64,000 bases of DNA from Burkholderia cepacia (lineage in GTDB: Bacteria > Pseudomonadota > Gammaproteobacteria > Burkholderiales > Burkholderiaceae): NCBI RefSeq assembly GCF_001718835.1, contig NZ_CP013444.1, positions 2,108,001 to 2,172,000 on the forward strand, read 5' to 3'. The translations under genes were made by a program, and so were the position numbers. The notes under the pieces are model-generated. The model saw only the letters and a program-made list of their open reading frames with translations. It did no database searches and was not told where the DNA came from. Shown here piece after piece: positions 1 through 8,298 of this stretch (within the stretch, counting starts at the first letter, position 1; every line of letters begins with the position of its first letter).

Positions 1-263
1 GGCTTCAACGGGATGCTTCGCGACGGCGCCGCCTGCGGTTCCTCGTGCGTCGCCGGTGGTGCGGCCGGCGCAGGCGGCGGCAGTTCGACGAGCTGCATCC
101 GGATGGTCTGCGGCGCATGCGGTGCCGGTTCGTCGCCGACGAACAACCGCATTGCGCTGATCAGGAACGCGCCCCAGATCGCACCGCCGAGCACGATCGC
201 CACCGCGAACCGGCGCGCGTACCGTTCCGGCCACGCGCCCGACGCCGCAGCGCGCCTAGTCAC
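1..263 (-). CDS. tonB: TonB energy transducer, N-terminal part (runs off the window)
   Basis: Inner-membrane-anchored periplasmic protein that transmits energy from ExbB/ExbD to an outer-membrane receptor. The reading frame starts at a GTG (263-261) overlapping the exbD stop by 8 bases and stays open to the window edge (87 codons). It shows a basic N-terminus, one membrane segment (AVAIVLGGAIWGAFLISAM, about residues 21-39) and then a Pro/Ala-rich stretch (VELPPPAPAAPP) typical of the TonB periplasmic linker. The C-terminal domain lies outside. It is the last gene seen in the receptor-exbB-exbD-tonB operon. Without the C-terminus, identification rests on context plus the N-terminal pattern. 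Confidence 0.75.
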   Translation of the reverse strand, partial: MTRRAAASGAWPERYARRFAVAIVLGGAIWGAFLISAMRLFVGDEPAPHAPQTIRMQLVELPPPAPAAPPATHEEPQAAPSRSIPLK

Positions 264-654
264 GATGCACCGCGACGAGAAAATGCTCGGCCCCCGCCCG
301 TCGCGCCGCCAGCATCGCCTGCACGACGACGCCATGCGCCGCACCATCGTCCGCCGCGATGACGATGTCGTGATGTTGTCCGAGCAGATGCGCGACGATG
401 CTGCTGACGCGATCGAGCGGCACCGGCTGCCGATCGATGAAGATCTGGTTTTCCCGGTTCACCGACAGCGTCACGGGCCGATCCGCTTGCAACTGCCGCG
501 CCTGCCCGCGCGGCAGATCGATCCCGACCGCGTCGAGTCGCTGCATCGCGAGCGACGTCAGCATGAACGTCGCGAGCAGGAAGAACATCACGTCGATCAT
601 CGGGATGATTTCGATGCGTCCACGTTTCGATGCGCGCGAGCGGCGCAGTTTCAC
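256..654 (-). CDS. exbD: Biopolymer transport protein ExbD/TolR family
   Basis: 132 residues, the usual ExbD length. It energises TonB-dependent uptake together with ExbB. A short cytoplasmic basic N-terminus is followed by one membrane helix (about residues 19-37, MIDVMFFLLATFMLTSLAM) carrying the conserved membrane aspartate (D21), then a periplasmic domain with the family pattern VTLSVNRENQIFIDRQPV. The start overlaps the exbB stop by 4 bases (ATGA), which implies translational coupling. It lies downstream of a TonB-dependent receptor and upstream of tonB, so it is probably a dedicated system for that receptor. Confidence 0.9.
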   Translation of the reverse strand: MKLRRSRASKRGRIEIIPMIDVMFFLLATFMLTSLAMQRLDAVGIDLPRGQARQLQADRPVTLSVNRENQIFIDRQPVPLDRVSSIVAHLLGQHHDIVIAADDGAAHGVVVQAMLAARRAGAEHFLVAVHRD

Positions 655-1232
655 AATGGCGCTCCCGCACGTTCGCGCGCGAGGCGCAATTCGGCGAGCC
701 GTTCGTTCGCGAACGATTCGAGCTCGTCCATCAGACGGTCGACGCGGCGCGAGAAGTAATTGAACGCGAACAGCGCGACGAGCGCGATCACGAGGCCGAT
801 CGCGGTCGCGACGAGCGCCTGTGCGACCCCGCCCGACACACCGGCCGGGTTGACGAGGCCGTCACCGCCGATCAGGCGGAACGAATGCATCATGCCGACG
901 ATCGTGCCGAGCAAACCCAGCAACGGTGCCGCCGTGACAATCGTTTCGAGCAGCCACAGACCGCGGCTCATGTCGCGCTCGATCTGCTGCGCGGCCGCGT
1001 CGACCTTCGCTTCGACGTGCCACAGCGGCATCGCGCCGTCGTCGAAAAGCGCCGCCAGCCGCTGCATCGCATGCCCGTCCCGCCATGCGCCGCCGCGCCC
1101 GCCGGCGAAGCGCCGGAACGTGTATGCGCGGTCCAGCATGATCGCCAGCGCGATGATCGCCAGCGCGCTCAGCGGATAGACGACCCAACCGCCGACACGC
1201 AGCGCGTCGGCAAAACCTGACCATTCATTCAT
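651..1232 (-). CDS. exbB: MotA/TolQ/ExbB proton channel family protein
   Basis: 193 residues, three predicted membrane segments: an N-terminal one (VYPLSALAIIALAIMLDRAY) and a C-terminal pair. The signature TolQ/ExbB region APLLGLLGTIVGMMHSF is at about residues 101-117, followed by VAQALVATAIGLVIALVALF. It forms the proton channel that drives TonB. It lies 25 bases after the receptor gene stop and overlaps exbD, so the four genes form one operon transcribed on the minus strand. It is shorter than E. coli ExbB, as is common for cluster-borne copies. Confidence 0.9.
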   Translation of the reverse strand: MNEWSGFADALRVGGWVVYPLSALAIIALAIMLDRAYTFRRFAGGRGGAWRDGHAMQRLAALFDDGAMPLWHVEAKVDAAAQQIERDMSRGLWLLETIVTAAPLLGLLGTIVGMMHSFRLIGGDGLVNPAGVSGGVAQALVATAIGLVIALVALFAFNYFSRRVDRLMDELESFANERLAELRLARERAGAPL

Positions 1233-1257
1233 CGTGTGACCTCGTGTGAACCGGCAA

Positions 1258-3444
1258 TCAGAAGTGTTTCGTCAGGCCCGCGTAGATCGCGCGCCTCGGG
1301 CCGTACTGCGGTGCGCCCACGCCGATGCCGGAGCCGTCGCGCAACTCGTAGACGTGGCCGAACGCGTTGACGAGCGACACGCGCGCATCGAACTTGCCGA
1401 CGATCGGCTCCTCGAAGTGTTCGAGCACGCCTAGGTTGACCTGCATGTACCAAGGCAGGCGATCCGTGTTCGCAAACCCCCGCCGCAAACCGCTTCCAAC
1501 GATGCCGTCCGCGCTGAAGGTCGTGCGGCCCAGTGTGTAGGCGCCGCCGAACGACGCCGTGACGCGCTGGTCGTGATCGAGGTAGACCCAGTTGTTCGCG
1601 ATGTACGCGAGTTCGTCCGGGCCGAAATTGAACTGCGCGGATTCTATGTTCTTGCCCTGCGCACGGCTATACGCGACGTTCAGATAGGCGGACACGTTGC
1701 CCTCCTTGTAGCTCGACGTGAATTCGACCCCGTAGACGCGGCCTTCCTGATAGTTGAACGGCGTAAAGATCAGGGCGGTACCGAACTGTCCTTCGTCGAG
1801 CAGATCGGACGCCTTCTTGTAGTACGCGTCGAGCCCGACGGTGACGGCGGACGTGAGACGCTGCGTGATGCCGACGTCGAAGTAGTGGCTGCGTTCCGGC
1901 TTAACCGGGTCGTTCTGCGCGCTCGGGCTCTGGTTCGTCGTGCCGTTGAAGCTGGCGATCGTGGAGCCGGACACGAGCTCGAACGCGGGCGGCGTGAAAT
2001 AGCGCGCGTAGCCGGCATGCAGCGTGGTGGTTTCGGTTGCCTGGTAGACGATGCCGATACGCGGGCTCACCTGACCGGCCTGCACGTATTCGTTCATCCG
2101 GTCGAAGCGCAGACCGTAGTTCAGCGTCAGCTTCGGCGTGATCTTCCACTCGTCCTGCGCATAGAGGCTGAACAGATAGCCGGGCTTGCTGTGCGCATCC
2201 TGGATCGTCAACGGCTGATCCGACAGCGGATTGCCGTTGGCGTCGACCGGGAACACGCTGACCTCGTTGTTGAAAACCGCATGCTCGCGCTCGAACATCA
2301 GGCCCGCGCGCAGCGTGTGGCGATCGTTCAGGCGGTAAGTGAAGTCGGTCTGGACGCCGTTCGCGCGATTGCTGTGGAAATCGTCGGACGCAACGCCATT
2401 GAAGATCAGATCGCCCACCGGATCGGGATTGAACTTCGTGCGTGTATAGCGGGTGAAGAGCGCGACCTGATAGTCAAGCGCGCCACCGTTCGTGCCTTGC
2501 AGCGCGAGCACCGCAAAGTTGTTCAGTTCGGCCTGCGTCTCGTTCAGCGCGGCCGAATCGAACGTCGAGTTGCCGTTGAGCGTGAATGCGGGCGCGATGC
2601 CGGGCGTGTTCGGAATCTCGAAGCGATTGCTCGTCGCGCCGAACATCAGGCTCACGCGCGTGAGCGGATTGATCAGGTACGACATATAGCCGAACGCGTC
2701 GCCCTGGCGCGTGTGGTCGTGCAGCGGACTACCGTTCGACGTCGGCGCCTCGATCCCGAGGTTGTTTTCGCCCAGCGTGCCGGAGAAGTAATAGCTGAAC
2801 GCACCTTGCGAGCCGAATACGTCGGCGCTCGTGCGCAGCGTCTGATGGCTGCCGCCGTACACATCGATCGTCCCGCCGTTGCCCGTGTCGCCCGATTTCG
2901 TGTGAATGTCGACCACGCCGGCGGTCCGGTAGCCGTACTGCGCAGGCAGCGCGCCGGTCACGAAATTCATCTGGTCGACGATCCGGGTGTCGAGCGATTG
3001 GCCGAAGCCGCTGATCGGTTCCGGAATGATGATGCCGTTCAGCCGGTATTGCAGGTTCGCATGGTCGCCGCGCACGTGCAGTTGCCCGTAGGAGTCGTCG
3101 GCGACGCCCGGGGCCTGAAGCAGAACCTGGTTGAGCGGCGTGTTGTCGCCCTGCGGCAGCGTCGCGATGTCGGCCTGCGAGAACCGGTAGACGCTCGCGC
3201 CGACCTCGGGCAGCAGGCCGTTACGGGCACGATCGAGCCGCTTTGCGTTGACGGACACGTCGAGCGTGCCGGCGTCCTTGCCGAGTTCGATGTCCAGTGC
3301 AGCGGGCGGCTGCCCCTGGGCCACGGTGTCGGCCACGGTGCCGGCCAGCGTGGCGGCGGCGCCTGCGGCGAACGCATCGACATGGACGGCCGCGGCGAAC
3401 GCCAGGAAGGCGGCGCGGGAAAGCAGCGAACGGTTGATTTTCAT
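1258..3444 (-). CDS. TonB-dependent outer membrane receptor, probably for zinc
   Basis: 728 residues from the chosen ATG, which gives a good signal peptide (MKINRSLLSRAAFLAFAAAVHVDAFA). The longer frame to 3645 would run through the promoter and was rejected. A plug domain follows (about residues 65-190, with LNQVLLQAPGVADDSYGQLHVRG and AQYGYRTAGVVDIHT), then a beta-barrel ending in phenylalanine (GLTKHF), the usual outer-membrane signature. Its own exbB, exbD and tonB follow directly. A Zur-like palindrome about 70 bases upstream and the divergent histidine-rich protein suggest a ZnuD-type zinc receptor; this substrate is inference. It could instead transport another metal complex. Confidence 0.85.
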   Translation of the reverse strand: MKINRSLLSRAAFLAFAAAVHVDAFAAGAAATLAGTVADTVAQGQPPAALDIELGKDAGTLDVSVNAKRLDRARNGLLPEVGASVYRFSQADIATLPQGDNTPLNQVLLQAPGVADDSYGQLHVRGDHANLQYRLNGIIIPEPISGFGQSLDTRIVDQMNFVTGALPAQYGYRTAGVVDIHTKSGDTGNGGTIDVYGGSHQTLRTSADVFGSQGAFSYYFSGTLGENNLGIEAPTSNGSPLHDHTRQGDAFGYMSYLINPLTRVSLMFGATSNRFEIPNTPGIAPAFTLNGNSTFDSAALNETQAELNNFAVLALQGTNGGALDYQVALFTRYTRTKFNPDPVGDLIFNGVASDDFHSNRANGVQTDFTYRLNDRHTLRAGLMFEREHAVFNNEVSVFPVDANGNPLSDQPLTIQDAHSKPGYLFSLYAQDEWKITPKLTLNYGLRFDRMNEYVQAGQVSPRIGIVYQATETTTLHAGYARYFTPPAFELVSGSTIASFNGTTNQSPSAQNDPVKPERSHYFDVGITQRLTSAVTVGLDAYYKKASDLLDEGQFGTALIFTPFNYQEGRVYGVEFTSSYKEGNVSAYLNVAYSRAQGKNIESAQFNFGPDELAYIANNWVYLDHDQRVTASFGGAYTLGRTTFSADGIVGSGLRRGFANTDRLPWYMQVNLGVLEHFEEPIVGKFDARVSLVNAFGHVYELRDGSGIGVGAPQYGPRRAIYAGLTKHF

Positions 3445-3513
3445 CGTGCGGTTCGGGGTGGGGATCGCGATTTCGCGCGGGAACGCGTTGAAAAAGCGCA
3501 CCGAATCGGATCC

Positions 3514-3536
3514 GAAATGATATAACGTATCATCAT
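3514..3536. promoter_or_regulatory. Candidate Zur box 1 (receptor side)
   Basis: Inside this 23-base site, 3517-3533 is a perfect palindrome with arms ATGATA/TATCAT around TAACG. It begins GAAATG and resembles the proteobacterial Zur consensus (GAAATG half-site, ATA core, CAT). It lies 70-92 bases upstream of the receptor start codon, where a repressor site would be expected. Confidence 0.55.
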
Positions 3537-3612
3537 CGACGCGCACCTTCCCTTTACGGGAAGGCCTCTGACCGGCATGAGCGCGCTGACAGGTCGCGTC
3601 GGGCCGAACGCC

Positions 3613-3635
3613 GAGATGATATAACATTGCATTTG
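3613..3635. promoter_or_regulatory. Candidate Zur box 2 (histidine-rich gene side)
   Basis: Shares the ten-base core ATGATATAAC with box 1, 99 bases away, and ends in GCATTT, matching the other half of the Zur consensus. It stands in the 389-base region between the divergent receptor and histidine-rich genes (3445-3833). Apart from the two boxes and a ribosome-binding site I see nothing else in that region. Confidence 0.5.
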
Positions 3636-3833
3636 TCGCGCACAATGCCCCTTTCGACTGCAGGCCAATTTACATCGGCCTGCTCCCCGGACGGGTGGCA
3701 GGCCCGTGGGCGCTCGGGAAAGGCGGCGCCGCGCCGGATCGCATCGCGTGGTCGAAATCCGCGTTGGTGCGCACTAGACTATCTCCAACGGGTCGGCGAC
3801 GTCCGCGCCACCCGGCAAATCAAGGAGATACGC

Positions 3834-4181
3834 ATGAGCACCTGCAACGAACCCCATCATGCCCAACATGAGCATCAGCACGGCCCGGGCTGCGGTCATA
3901 CCGCAATCAGGCATCGCGACCACGTCGATTACCTGCACGATGGCCATCTGCACCATCCGCACGGCGACCATGTCGACGAACACGCGCTCGAAGTCAGCGC
4001 AAGAAATCCGGATCAGTGCACGCAGGGCTGCGGCGGCCACGACGCGAGTCACGTCCACGGGCCGGGATGCGGGCACGAAGCGGTACCGCATGGCGACCAT
4101 GTCGACTATCTGGTCAACGGCCGCCTTCATCACCCGCATGGCGATCATTGCGACGACCACGGGCCGGTGGAAGTGGCCTGA
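3834..4181 (+). CDS. Histidine-rich metal-binding small protein with internal repeat
   Basis: 115 residues, about one quarter histidine, soluble, no signal peptide. The start follows a clear AAGGAG. It is built from two copies of a ~35-residue unit (about residues 16-50 and 74-109): HGPGCGH, then HxDHVDYL or HGDHVDYL, then LHHPHGDH. Each unit also has Cys residues. Such composition implies binding of zinc, nickel or similar ions; storage or chaperoning is inference. It diverges from the TonB receptor and shares the Zur-like intergenic region. I cannot place it in a named family. Confidence 0.8.
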   Translation: MSTCNEPHHAQHEHQHGPGCGHTAIRHRDHVDYLHDGHLHHPHGDHVDEHALEVSARNPDQCTQGCGGHDASHVHGPGCGHEAVPHGDHVDYLVNGRLHHPHGDHCDDHGPVEVA

Positions 4182-4223
4182 CCGCGCGATGCGACCTGGC
4201 GGCGCCCCGCCGCCTCGGCTCGA

Positions 4224-5483
4224 TCAGCGGCCCGCTTCCTGCGCGCTCCGCAACACCGCACGCAACAGCACATCCGCCCCCGCCGCCGCCCACTCGGGCG
4301 TAATCGCTTCGGCCTCGTTGTGGCTCAACCCGTCGACGCACGGCACGAAGATCATCCCGGTCGGCGCGACGCGCGCGACATAACACGCGTCATGACCCGC
4401 ACCGGACACGATATCCATGTGCAACAGCCCGAGCGCCCGGGCCGCGTCACGCACCGTGTCGATACAGCGCGGCGCGAACGGGACCGGCGCATACGTGAAG
4501 ATCTGCTCGATCTGCGCGCCGAGGCCCGTTTCGTCGGCCACACGGGCAAGTTCCGCGCGCAGCGCCGCATCCAGTTCATCGAGCACCGCATCGTCCGGAT
4601 GTCGAAACTCGACCGTGAAGAAGCAGCCGCCCGGCACCGTGTTGCGCGAGTTCGGCCGCGCCTCGATCATCCCGACCGTCGCACGTGCATCCGGCGCGTA
4701 ACGGCGGCCGAGCACCTCGACGAACGAGATCATCCGCGCGGCGCCGACCAGCGCATCGCGACGGAATGCCATCGGCGTCGTGCCCGCGTGCGCGTCGACA
4801 CCGGTGAGCGTCACCTCGTACCAGCGCTGCCCCTGCCCGCCCGTCACGACGCCGATCGTCTTGCCGGCCCGTTCGAGAATCGCGCCCTGTTCGATATGCA
4901 GCTCGTACGCCGCATGCACCGGATAGCCGCCGACGGGCTCGCTGCCCGCGTAGCCGATCCGCGCCAGTTCCTCGCCGATCGTCCTGCCCGCGCCGTCGGT
5001 GCGCGACAGCCCGTATTCGAGCGTATAGACACCCGAGAACACGCCGGCCGACACCATCGCCGGCGCGAAGCGCGAGCCTTCCTCGTTGGTCCAGATCACG
5101 ACGTCGATCGGGCGCTCGGTCTCGATGCCCGCGTCGTTCAGCGCGCGCACGACCTCGAGCCCGCCGAGCACGCCGTAGATGCCGTCGTAACGGCCGCCCG
5201 TCGGCTGCGAATCGGCGTGCGAACCCGTCATGACCGGCGCGGCATCGGGATTGCGGCCCGCGCGGCGCGCGAACACGTTGCCCATCCGGTCCACGCGCAC
5301 CGTGCAGCCGGCGTCCTGCGCCCATTGCACGAACAGGTCGCGCGACTCGCGATCGAGGTCGGTCAGCGCAAGACGGCAGACGCCGCCCTTCGGCGTCGCG
5401 CCGATCTGCGCCATCCGGTCGAGCGACGCCCACAGGCGGTCGCCGTTCACGCGCGGTGCGCGCAGGTTGTCGTCACGCCGCAT
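4224..5483 (-). CDS. Zn-dependent N-carbamoyl-L-amino-acid (cysteine) hydrolase, M20 family
   Basis: 419 residues from an ATG preceded by GGGAG, overlapping the ATC hydrolase gene by 11 bases. M20/AmaB-type amidohydrolase: metal and catalytic motifs TGSHADSQPTGGRYDG (about residues 86-101), TNEEGSRF and HIEQG are present, as is the C-terminal SGAGHDACY. AmaB-family enzymes release amino acids from N-carbamoyl derivatives. Because the gene is coupled to an ATC hydrolase, the likely substrate is N-carbamoyl-L-cysteine (AtcC-like role), giving cysteine, CO2 and ammonia. Allantoate or ureidoglycine amidohydrolase would be alternatives for this family in another context. Confidence 0.85.
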   Translation of the reverse strand: MRRDDNLRAPRVNGDRLWASLDRMAQIGATPKGGVCRLALTDLDRESRDLFVQWAQDAGCTVRVDRMGNVFARRAGRNPDAAPVMTGSHADSQPTGGRYDGIYGVLGGLEVVRALNDAGIETERPIDVVIWTNEEGSRFAPAMVSAGVFSGVYTLEYGLSRTDGAGRTIGEELARIGYAGSEPVGGYPVHAAYELHIEQGAILERAGKTIGVVTGGQGQRWYEVTLTGVDAHAGTTPMAFRRDALVGAARMISFVEVLGRRYAPDARATVGMIEARPNSRNTVPGGCFFTVEFRHPDDAVLDELDAALRAELARVADETGLGAQIEQIFTYAPVPFAPRCIDTVRDAARALGLLHMDIVSGAGHDACYVARVAPTGMIFVPCVDGLSHNEAEAITPEWAAAGADVLLRAVLRSAQEAGR

Positions 5484-6015
5484 CGCCCGCTCCCTGCTCG
5501 CTGCCGCGCGCCGCATCCGTCAGCCGATAGCGGAAATCGCAGCGCTTGCCGCCCTGCATGATCGTGCTCGTCCGCGTGAGCGCGATGTCGGGCGCATAGC
5601 CCTGGATGAAATAACTGTCGCGCGCGCAGCTCAGCAGGTGCCCGATCTCGCCGAGCCCCATCGCGTGATACATCTCCGCGTAGCTGCAGCGATGCACGTC
5701 GTAGTCGTAGTGCGCGTCGTCGGCGCGCCGCACCTCGACGTCGAGCGCATCGTCCTTCTCCCACAGCACCTGCAGCGCGATGAACGACTTCACGCTCGTG
5801 CCGCCCGGCTCCTGCGCGGCGAACGTGCGGCCGGCGTCGACGGCCGCGCCGCGCACGGCTTCCGCGATCACGGCCTGCGCGCGCTCGGCGCCGAACTCGC
5901 GCTTCATGATCTCGTAGATCGGCTTGATGATTTCCGCTTCGATGCGGCGCCGCGCGAGGATCCCGAGGCGCGTGTCCTCGGGTGCGGCGGCCGGCGCCTG
6001 GATGGGTTCGGTCAT
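5473..6015 (-). CDS. L-2-amino-thiazoline-4-carboxylic acid hydrolase (ATC hydrolase)
   Basis: 180 residues from the ATG at 6015 (GGAG nine bases upstream; an ATG five codons earlier is possible). The sequence looks like the ATC_hydrolase family: an N-terminal helical part (RRRIEAEIIKPIYEIMKREFG) and a C-terminal half with HRCSYAEMYHAMGLGEIGHLL, ARDSYFIQGYAPDIALTRTSTIM and CDFRYRL, in which Cys, Asp and Tyr residues are typical. In Pseudomonas the reaction opens the thiazoline ring of ATC to a carbamoyl-cysteine. It overlaps the downstream amidohydrolase, so both steps of the ATC-to-cysteine pathway are in one operon. Related family members may act on other substrates. Confidence 0.75.
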   Translation of the reverse strand: MTEPIQAPAAAPEDTRLGILARRRIEAEIIKPIYEIMKREFGAERAQAVIAEAVRGAAVDAGRTFAAQEPGGTSVKSFIALQVLWEKDDALDVEVRRADDAHYDYDVHRCSYAEMYHAMGLGEIGHLLSCARDSYFIQGYAPDIALTRTSTIMQGGKRCDFRYRLTDAARGSEQGAGDAA

Positions 6016-6034
6016 TGGTGAGGTCTCCATGAGG

Positions 6035-7201
6035 TCATTTGGACGCGGTGCGCGAGCCGCCGAGCACGTCGACGACGGCCCACTTGCCGCCGCGCACCTG
6101 GTAGATCGTGAAGGCCGGGGCCTTCAGGTTGCCTTCGCCGTCGAACGCGATCCGCCCCGTCACGCCGGGCCGGTCGACCGCACGAACCGCCGCGACCAGC
6201 TTCGCCGGCTGAGTCGTGCCGGCCTTCTGCGCGGCCGCGATCAGCGTGGCCGCCGCGTCATACGCGAACGGCGCATGCAGTTCGATCGGCGCGTGGTAGC
6301 GCGACTGGTACTGCGCATCGAACGCGCTGCCGCCCGGCATCCGGTCGAGCGGCAGGCCCGGTTCGAGCGCCGTCACGCCGTCGCCGTCCTTGCCCGCGAG
6401 CGACAGGAAGGTCTGGCTCACGAAGCCCCCCGCGCCCAGCAGCGGCGCGTTCACGCCGAGCTGGCGCATCCGGCGCGCGATCGGCGCGGCCTGCGCATCG
6501 AGGCCGCCGAAGAACACGAGATCCGCGCGCTTGCCCTTGATCGCGGTCAGCACGCCGCTGAAATCGGTCGTCTTGTCGTTCACGTACTGGCGATCGACGA
6601 TCGCGCCGCCGTTCGCCTGCACGCCCTTGATGAACTGGTCGGCGAGCCCCGCGCCGAACGACGTGCGATCGTCGATCACCGCGATGCGCTTCGCCTTCAG
6701 CGTCTTCACCGCATACGCACCGGTGAAATTGCCGCCCGCATCGTCGTGACCCATGATGCGGAAGGCCGTCGCGTAACCCTGCTGCGTATATTGATGGCCG
6801 GTGGATGCCGGTGCGATCTGCGGGATGCCCGCATCGCGGTAGACGCGCGACGCCGGCACGCTGCAGCCCGTATTCCAGTGGCCGACGACGCCGATCACGT
6901 GCTGGTCGACGAGCTGCTGCGCGACCGCGACGGCCGTGCGCGGATCGGATTGATCGTCGGCCGCGACGAGCTTGTAGACGACCGGCTTGCCGCCGATGGT
7001 CGGATGCTTCGCGTTCGCATCGTCGATCGCGAGTTGCGCGCCGTTCTGCAGGTCCTTGCCGATCCGCGCGGACGGGCCGGTGAGCGGCGCGGCGAGACCG
7101 ATCAGGACCGTCTGCGGCGCGGATTGCGCGACGGCGGGCGTGGAAGCGATCAGGGCAGCCGCGGACCACGCGAGGCTGGCGGGAACGAAGGAGATTTTCA
7201 T
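6035..7201 (-). CDS. Periplasmic branched-chain amino-acid-type (LivK) ABC substrate-binding protein
   Basis: 388 residues from an ATG giving a signal peptide (MKISFVPASLAWSAAALIASTPAVAQS). The mature part starts with the Leu/Ile/Val-binding fold pattern VLIGLAAPLTGPSARIGKDL and DDAN, then GVVGHWNTGCSVPASRVY and DDRTSFGAGLADQF. It delivers a small substrate to an ABC permease, but no permease or ATPase gene is in this cluster. It lies 19 bases upstream of the ATC hydrolase and diverges from a LysR gene, so it may bind ATC or a related thiazoline; this is inference. Upstream start codons were rejected because they lack a signal peptide. Confidence 0.85.
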   Translation of the reverse strand: MKISFVPASLAWSAAALIASTPAVAQSAPQTVLIGLAAPLTGPSARIGKDLQNGAQLAIDDANAKHPTIGGKPVVYKLVAADDQSDPRTAVAVAQQLVDQHVIGVVGHWNTGCSVPASRVYRDAGIPQIAPASTGHQYTQQGYATAFRIMGHDDAGGNFTGAYAVKTLKAKRIAVIDDRTSFGAGLADQFIKGVQANGGAIVDRQYVNDKTTDFSGVLTAIKGKRADLVFFGGLDAQAAPIARRMRQLGVNAPLLGAGGFVSQTFLSLAGKDGDGVTALEPGLPLDRMPGGSAFDAQYQSRYHAPIELHAPFAYDAAATLIAAAQKAGTTQPAKLVAAVRAVDRPGVTGRIAFDGEGNLKAPAFTIYQVRGGKWAVVDVLGGSRTASK

Positions 7202-7359
7202 GTGGGAACCGGAAGAATCGAACAAAACATGAAAAATATTAAAGAATCGGTTTCCACACCCTAAATATTCAATTGTTGGATGCTTATGCCATTCCCGACA
7301 CAATAGCGCAACACCCTGTAAATACAAGCTATTTTCAGATTGCCGCTTATCCCGACTTT

Positions 7360-7390
7360 TCGATAAAATTCGATACATGAAAAATATCGA
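7360..7390. promoter_or_regulatory. Possible LysR autoregulatory site
   Basis: TCGATA occurs twice in direct repeat (7360 and 7370) and as its complement TATCGA at 7385, straddling the LysR start codon. The AT-rich divergent region 7202-7376 carries the promoters of both genes. Functional assignment is a guess. Confidence 0.25.
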
Positions 7391-8273
7391 ACAATTACCT
7401 CACGATCCGCCGCTGCGCGCGGTGCGTGCGTTCGAAGCCTTCGCGCGCCTCGGGTCGGTTACCGCGGCCGCGGGCGAGCTCGACATCACACCGTCGGCGG
7501 TCAGCCACCAGCTGCAGCTGCTCGAAGCGTTCATCCAGACGCCGCTGACGGTACGCGAGGGCCGGCTGCTCGCGCTCACCGACGAAGGCCGCGACTACTA
7601 CCGCTCGATCAGCGCCGCATTCTCGGTGCTGCGCAGCGCGACGCGCTTCGTGCGCGACCGTTCGTCGCTGCGGCAGATCACCGTGAGCCTGATCCCGCTG
7701 CTCGGCATCGGCTGGTTCATTCCGCGGCTGCATGCGTTCCTGGCCGACAACACGGACGTCGACGTCACGGTGCTGTACGCGCACCACCGCAACTACCGCA
7801 GCGATGCGTCGGACCTGTCGATCCGATTCGGCACCGGCGACTGGCCCGGCTACCGCTGCGAGCGGCTGCTGCCGGGCGCGATGGTGCCGATGTGCAGCCC
7901 GTCGTTCCTGAAGCGCCACGGGCCGTTCCGCACGCCGGCCGATCTCGCGCGCGCGCCGCTCGTGCACGACGAGGATCGCAGCACGTGGGTCAACTGGCTG
8001 CAGGGCGCCGGCGTGCGGCATGTGTCGCACGCGGTGGGGCCGATGTTCGAGGACGGCCAGTTGACGCTGAGCGCCGCGCGTGCGGATCTCGGCGCGGCAT
8101 TGCTGCGCGCGCCGCTGGTCGAGCGCGAACTGGCGAACGGCGAGCTCGTGAAACTGTTCGATCACGCACTCGACGACGGGCGCGATTACTACCTGTGCAC
8201 GCGTGAGGACGCCGACATGCCGGACGGGGCGCGGCGGCTGGCGGCGTGGTTGAGGCAAATGGCGGCGGCGTGA
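7377..8273 (+). CDS. LysR-family transcriptional regulator (GcvA-like)
   Basis: 298 residues. The N-terminal winged helix-turn-helix is clear (about residues 14-72: PLRAVRAFEAFARLGSVTAA, ITPSAVSHQLQLLE). It is followed by the effector domain with the GcvA-subgroup pattern VSLIPLLGIGWFIPRL and DLSIRFGTGDWPG. It diverges from the binding protein/ATC hydrolase/carbamoylase operon and is probably its substrate-responsive regulator. Confidence 0.9.
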   Translation: MKNIEQLPHDPPLRAVRAFEAFARLGSVTAAAGELDITPSAVSHQLQLLEAFIQTPLTVREGRLLALTDEGRDYYRSISAAFSVLRSATRFVRDRSSLRQITVSLIPLLGIGWFIPRLHAFLADNTDVDVTVLYAHHRNYRSDASDLSIRFGTGDWPGYRCERLLPGAMVPMCSPSFLKRHGPFRTPADLARAPLVHDEDRSTWVNWLQGAGVRHVSHAVGPMFEDGQLTLSAARADLGAALLRAPLVERELANGELVKLFDHALDDGRDYYLCTREDADMPDGARRLAAWLRQMAAA

Positions 8274-8293
8274 TGCCAAGCGCCCTTGGCATC
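8272..8293. terminator. Hairpin between convergent genes
   Basis: Perfect 9-base arms GATGCCAAG/CTTGGCATC around CGCC, placed between the LysR stop and the racemase stop. It has no clear T-run, so it is only a possible bidirectional terminator. Confidence 0.4.
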
Positions 8294-8298
8294 GCCGT

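Noticed and set aside
1573..3525. 650-codon plus-strand ORF opposite the TonB receptor
   Set aside because: Antisense shadow: low-complexity Arg/Val/Asp composition, no domain, while the minus strand has a complete receptor.
3445..3645. N-terminal extension of the TonB receptor to an upstream TTG
   Set aside because: It would remove the signal peptide from the N-terminus and place coding sequence over the Zur-like palindrome.
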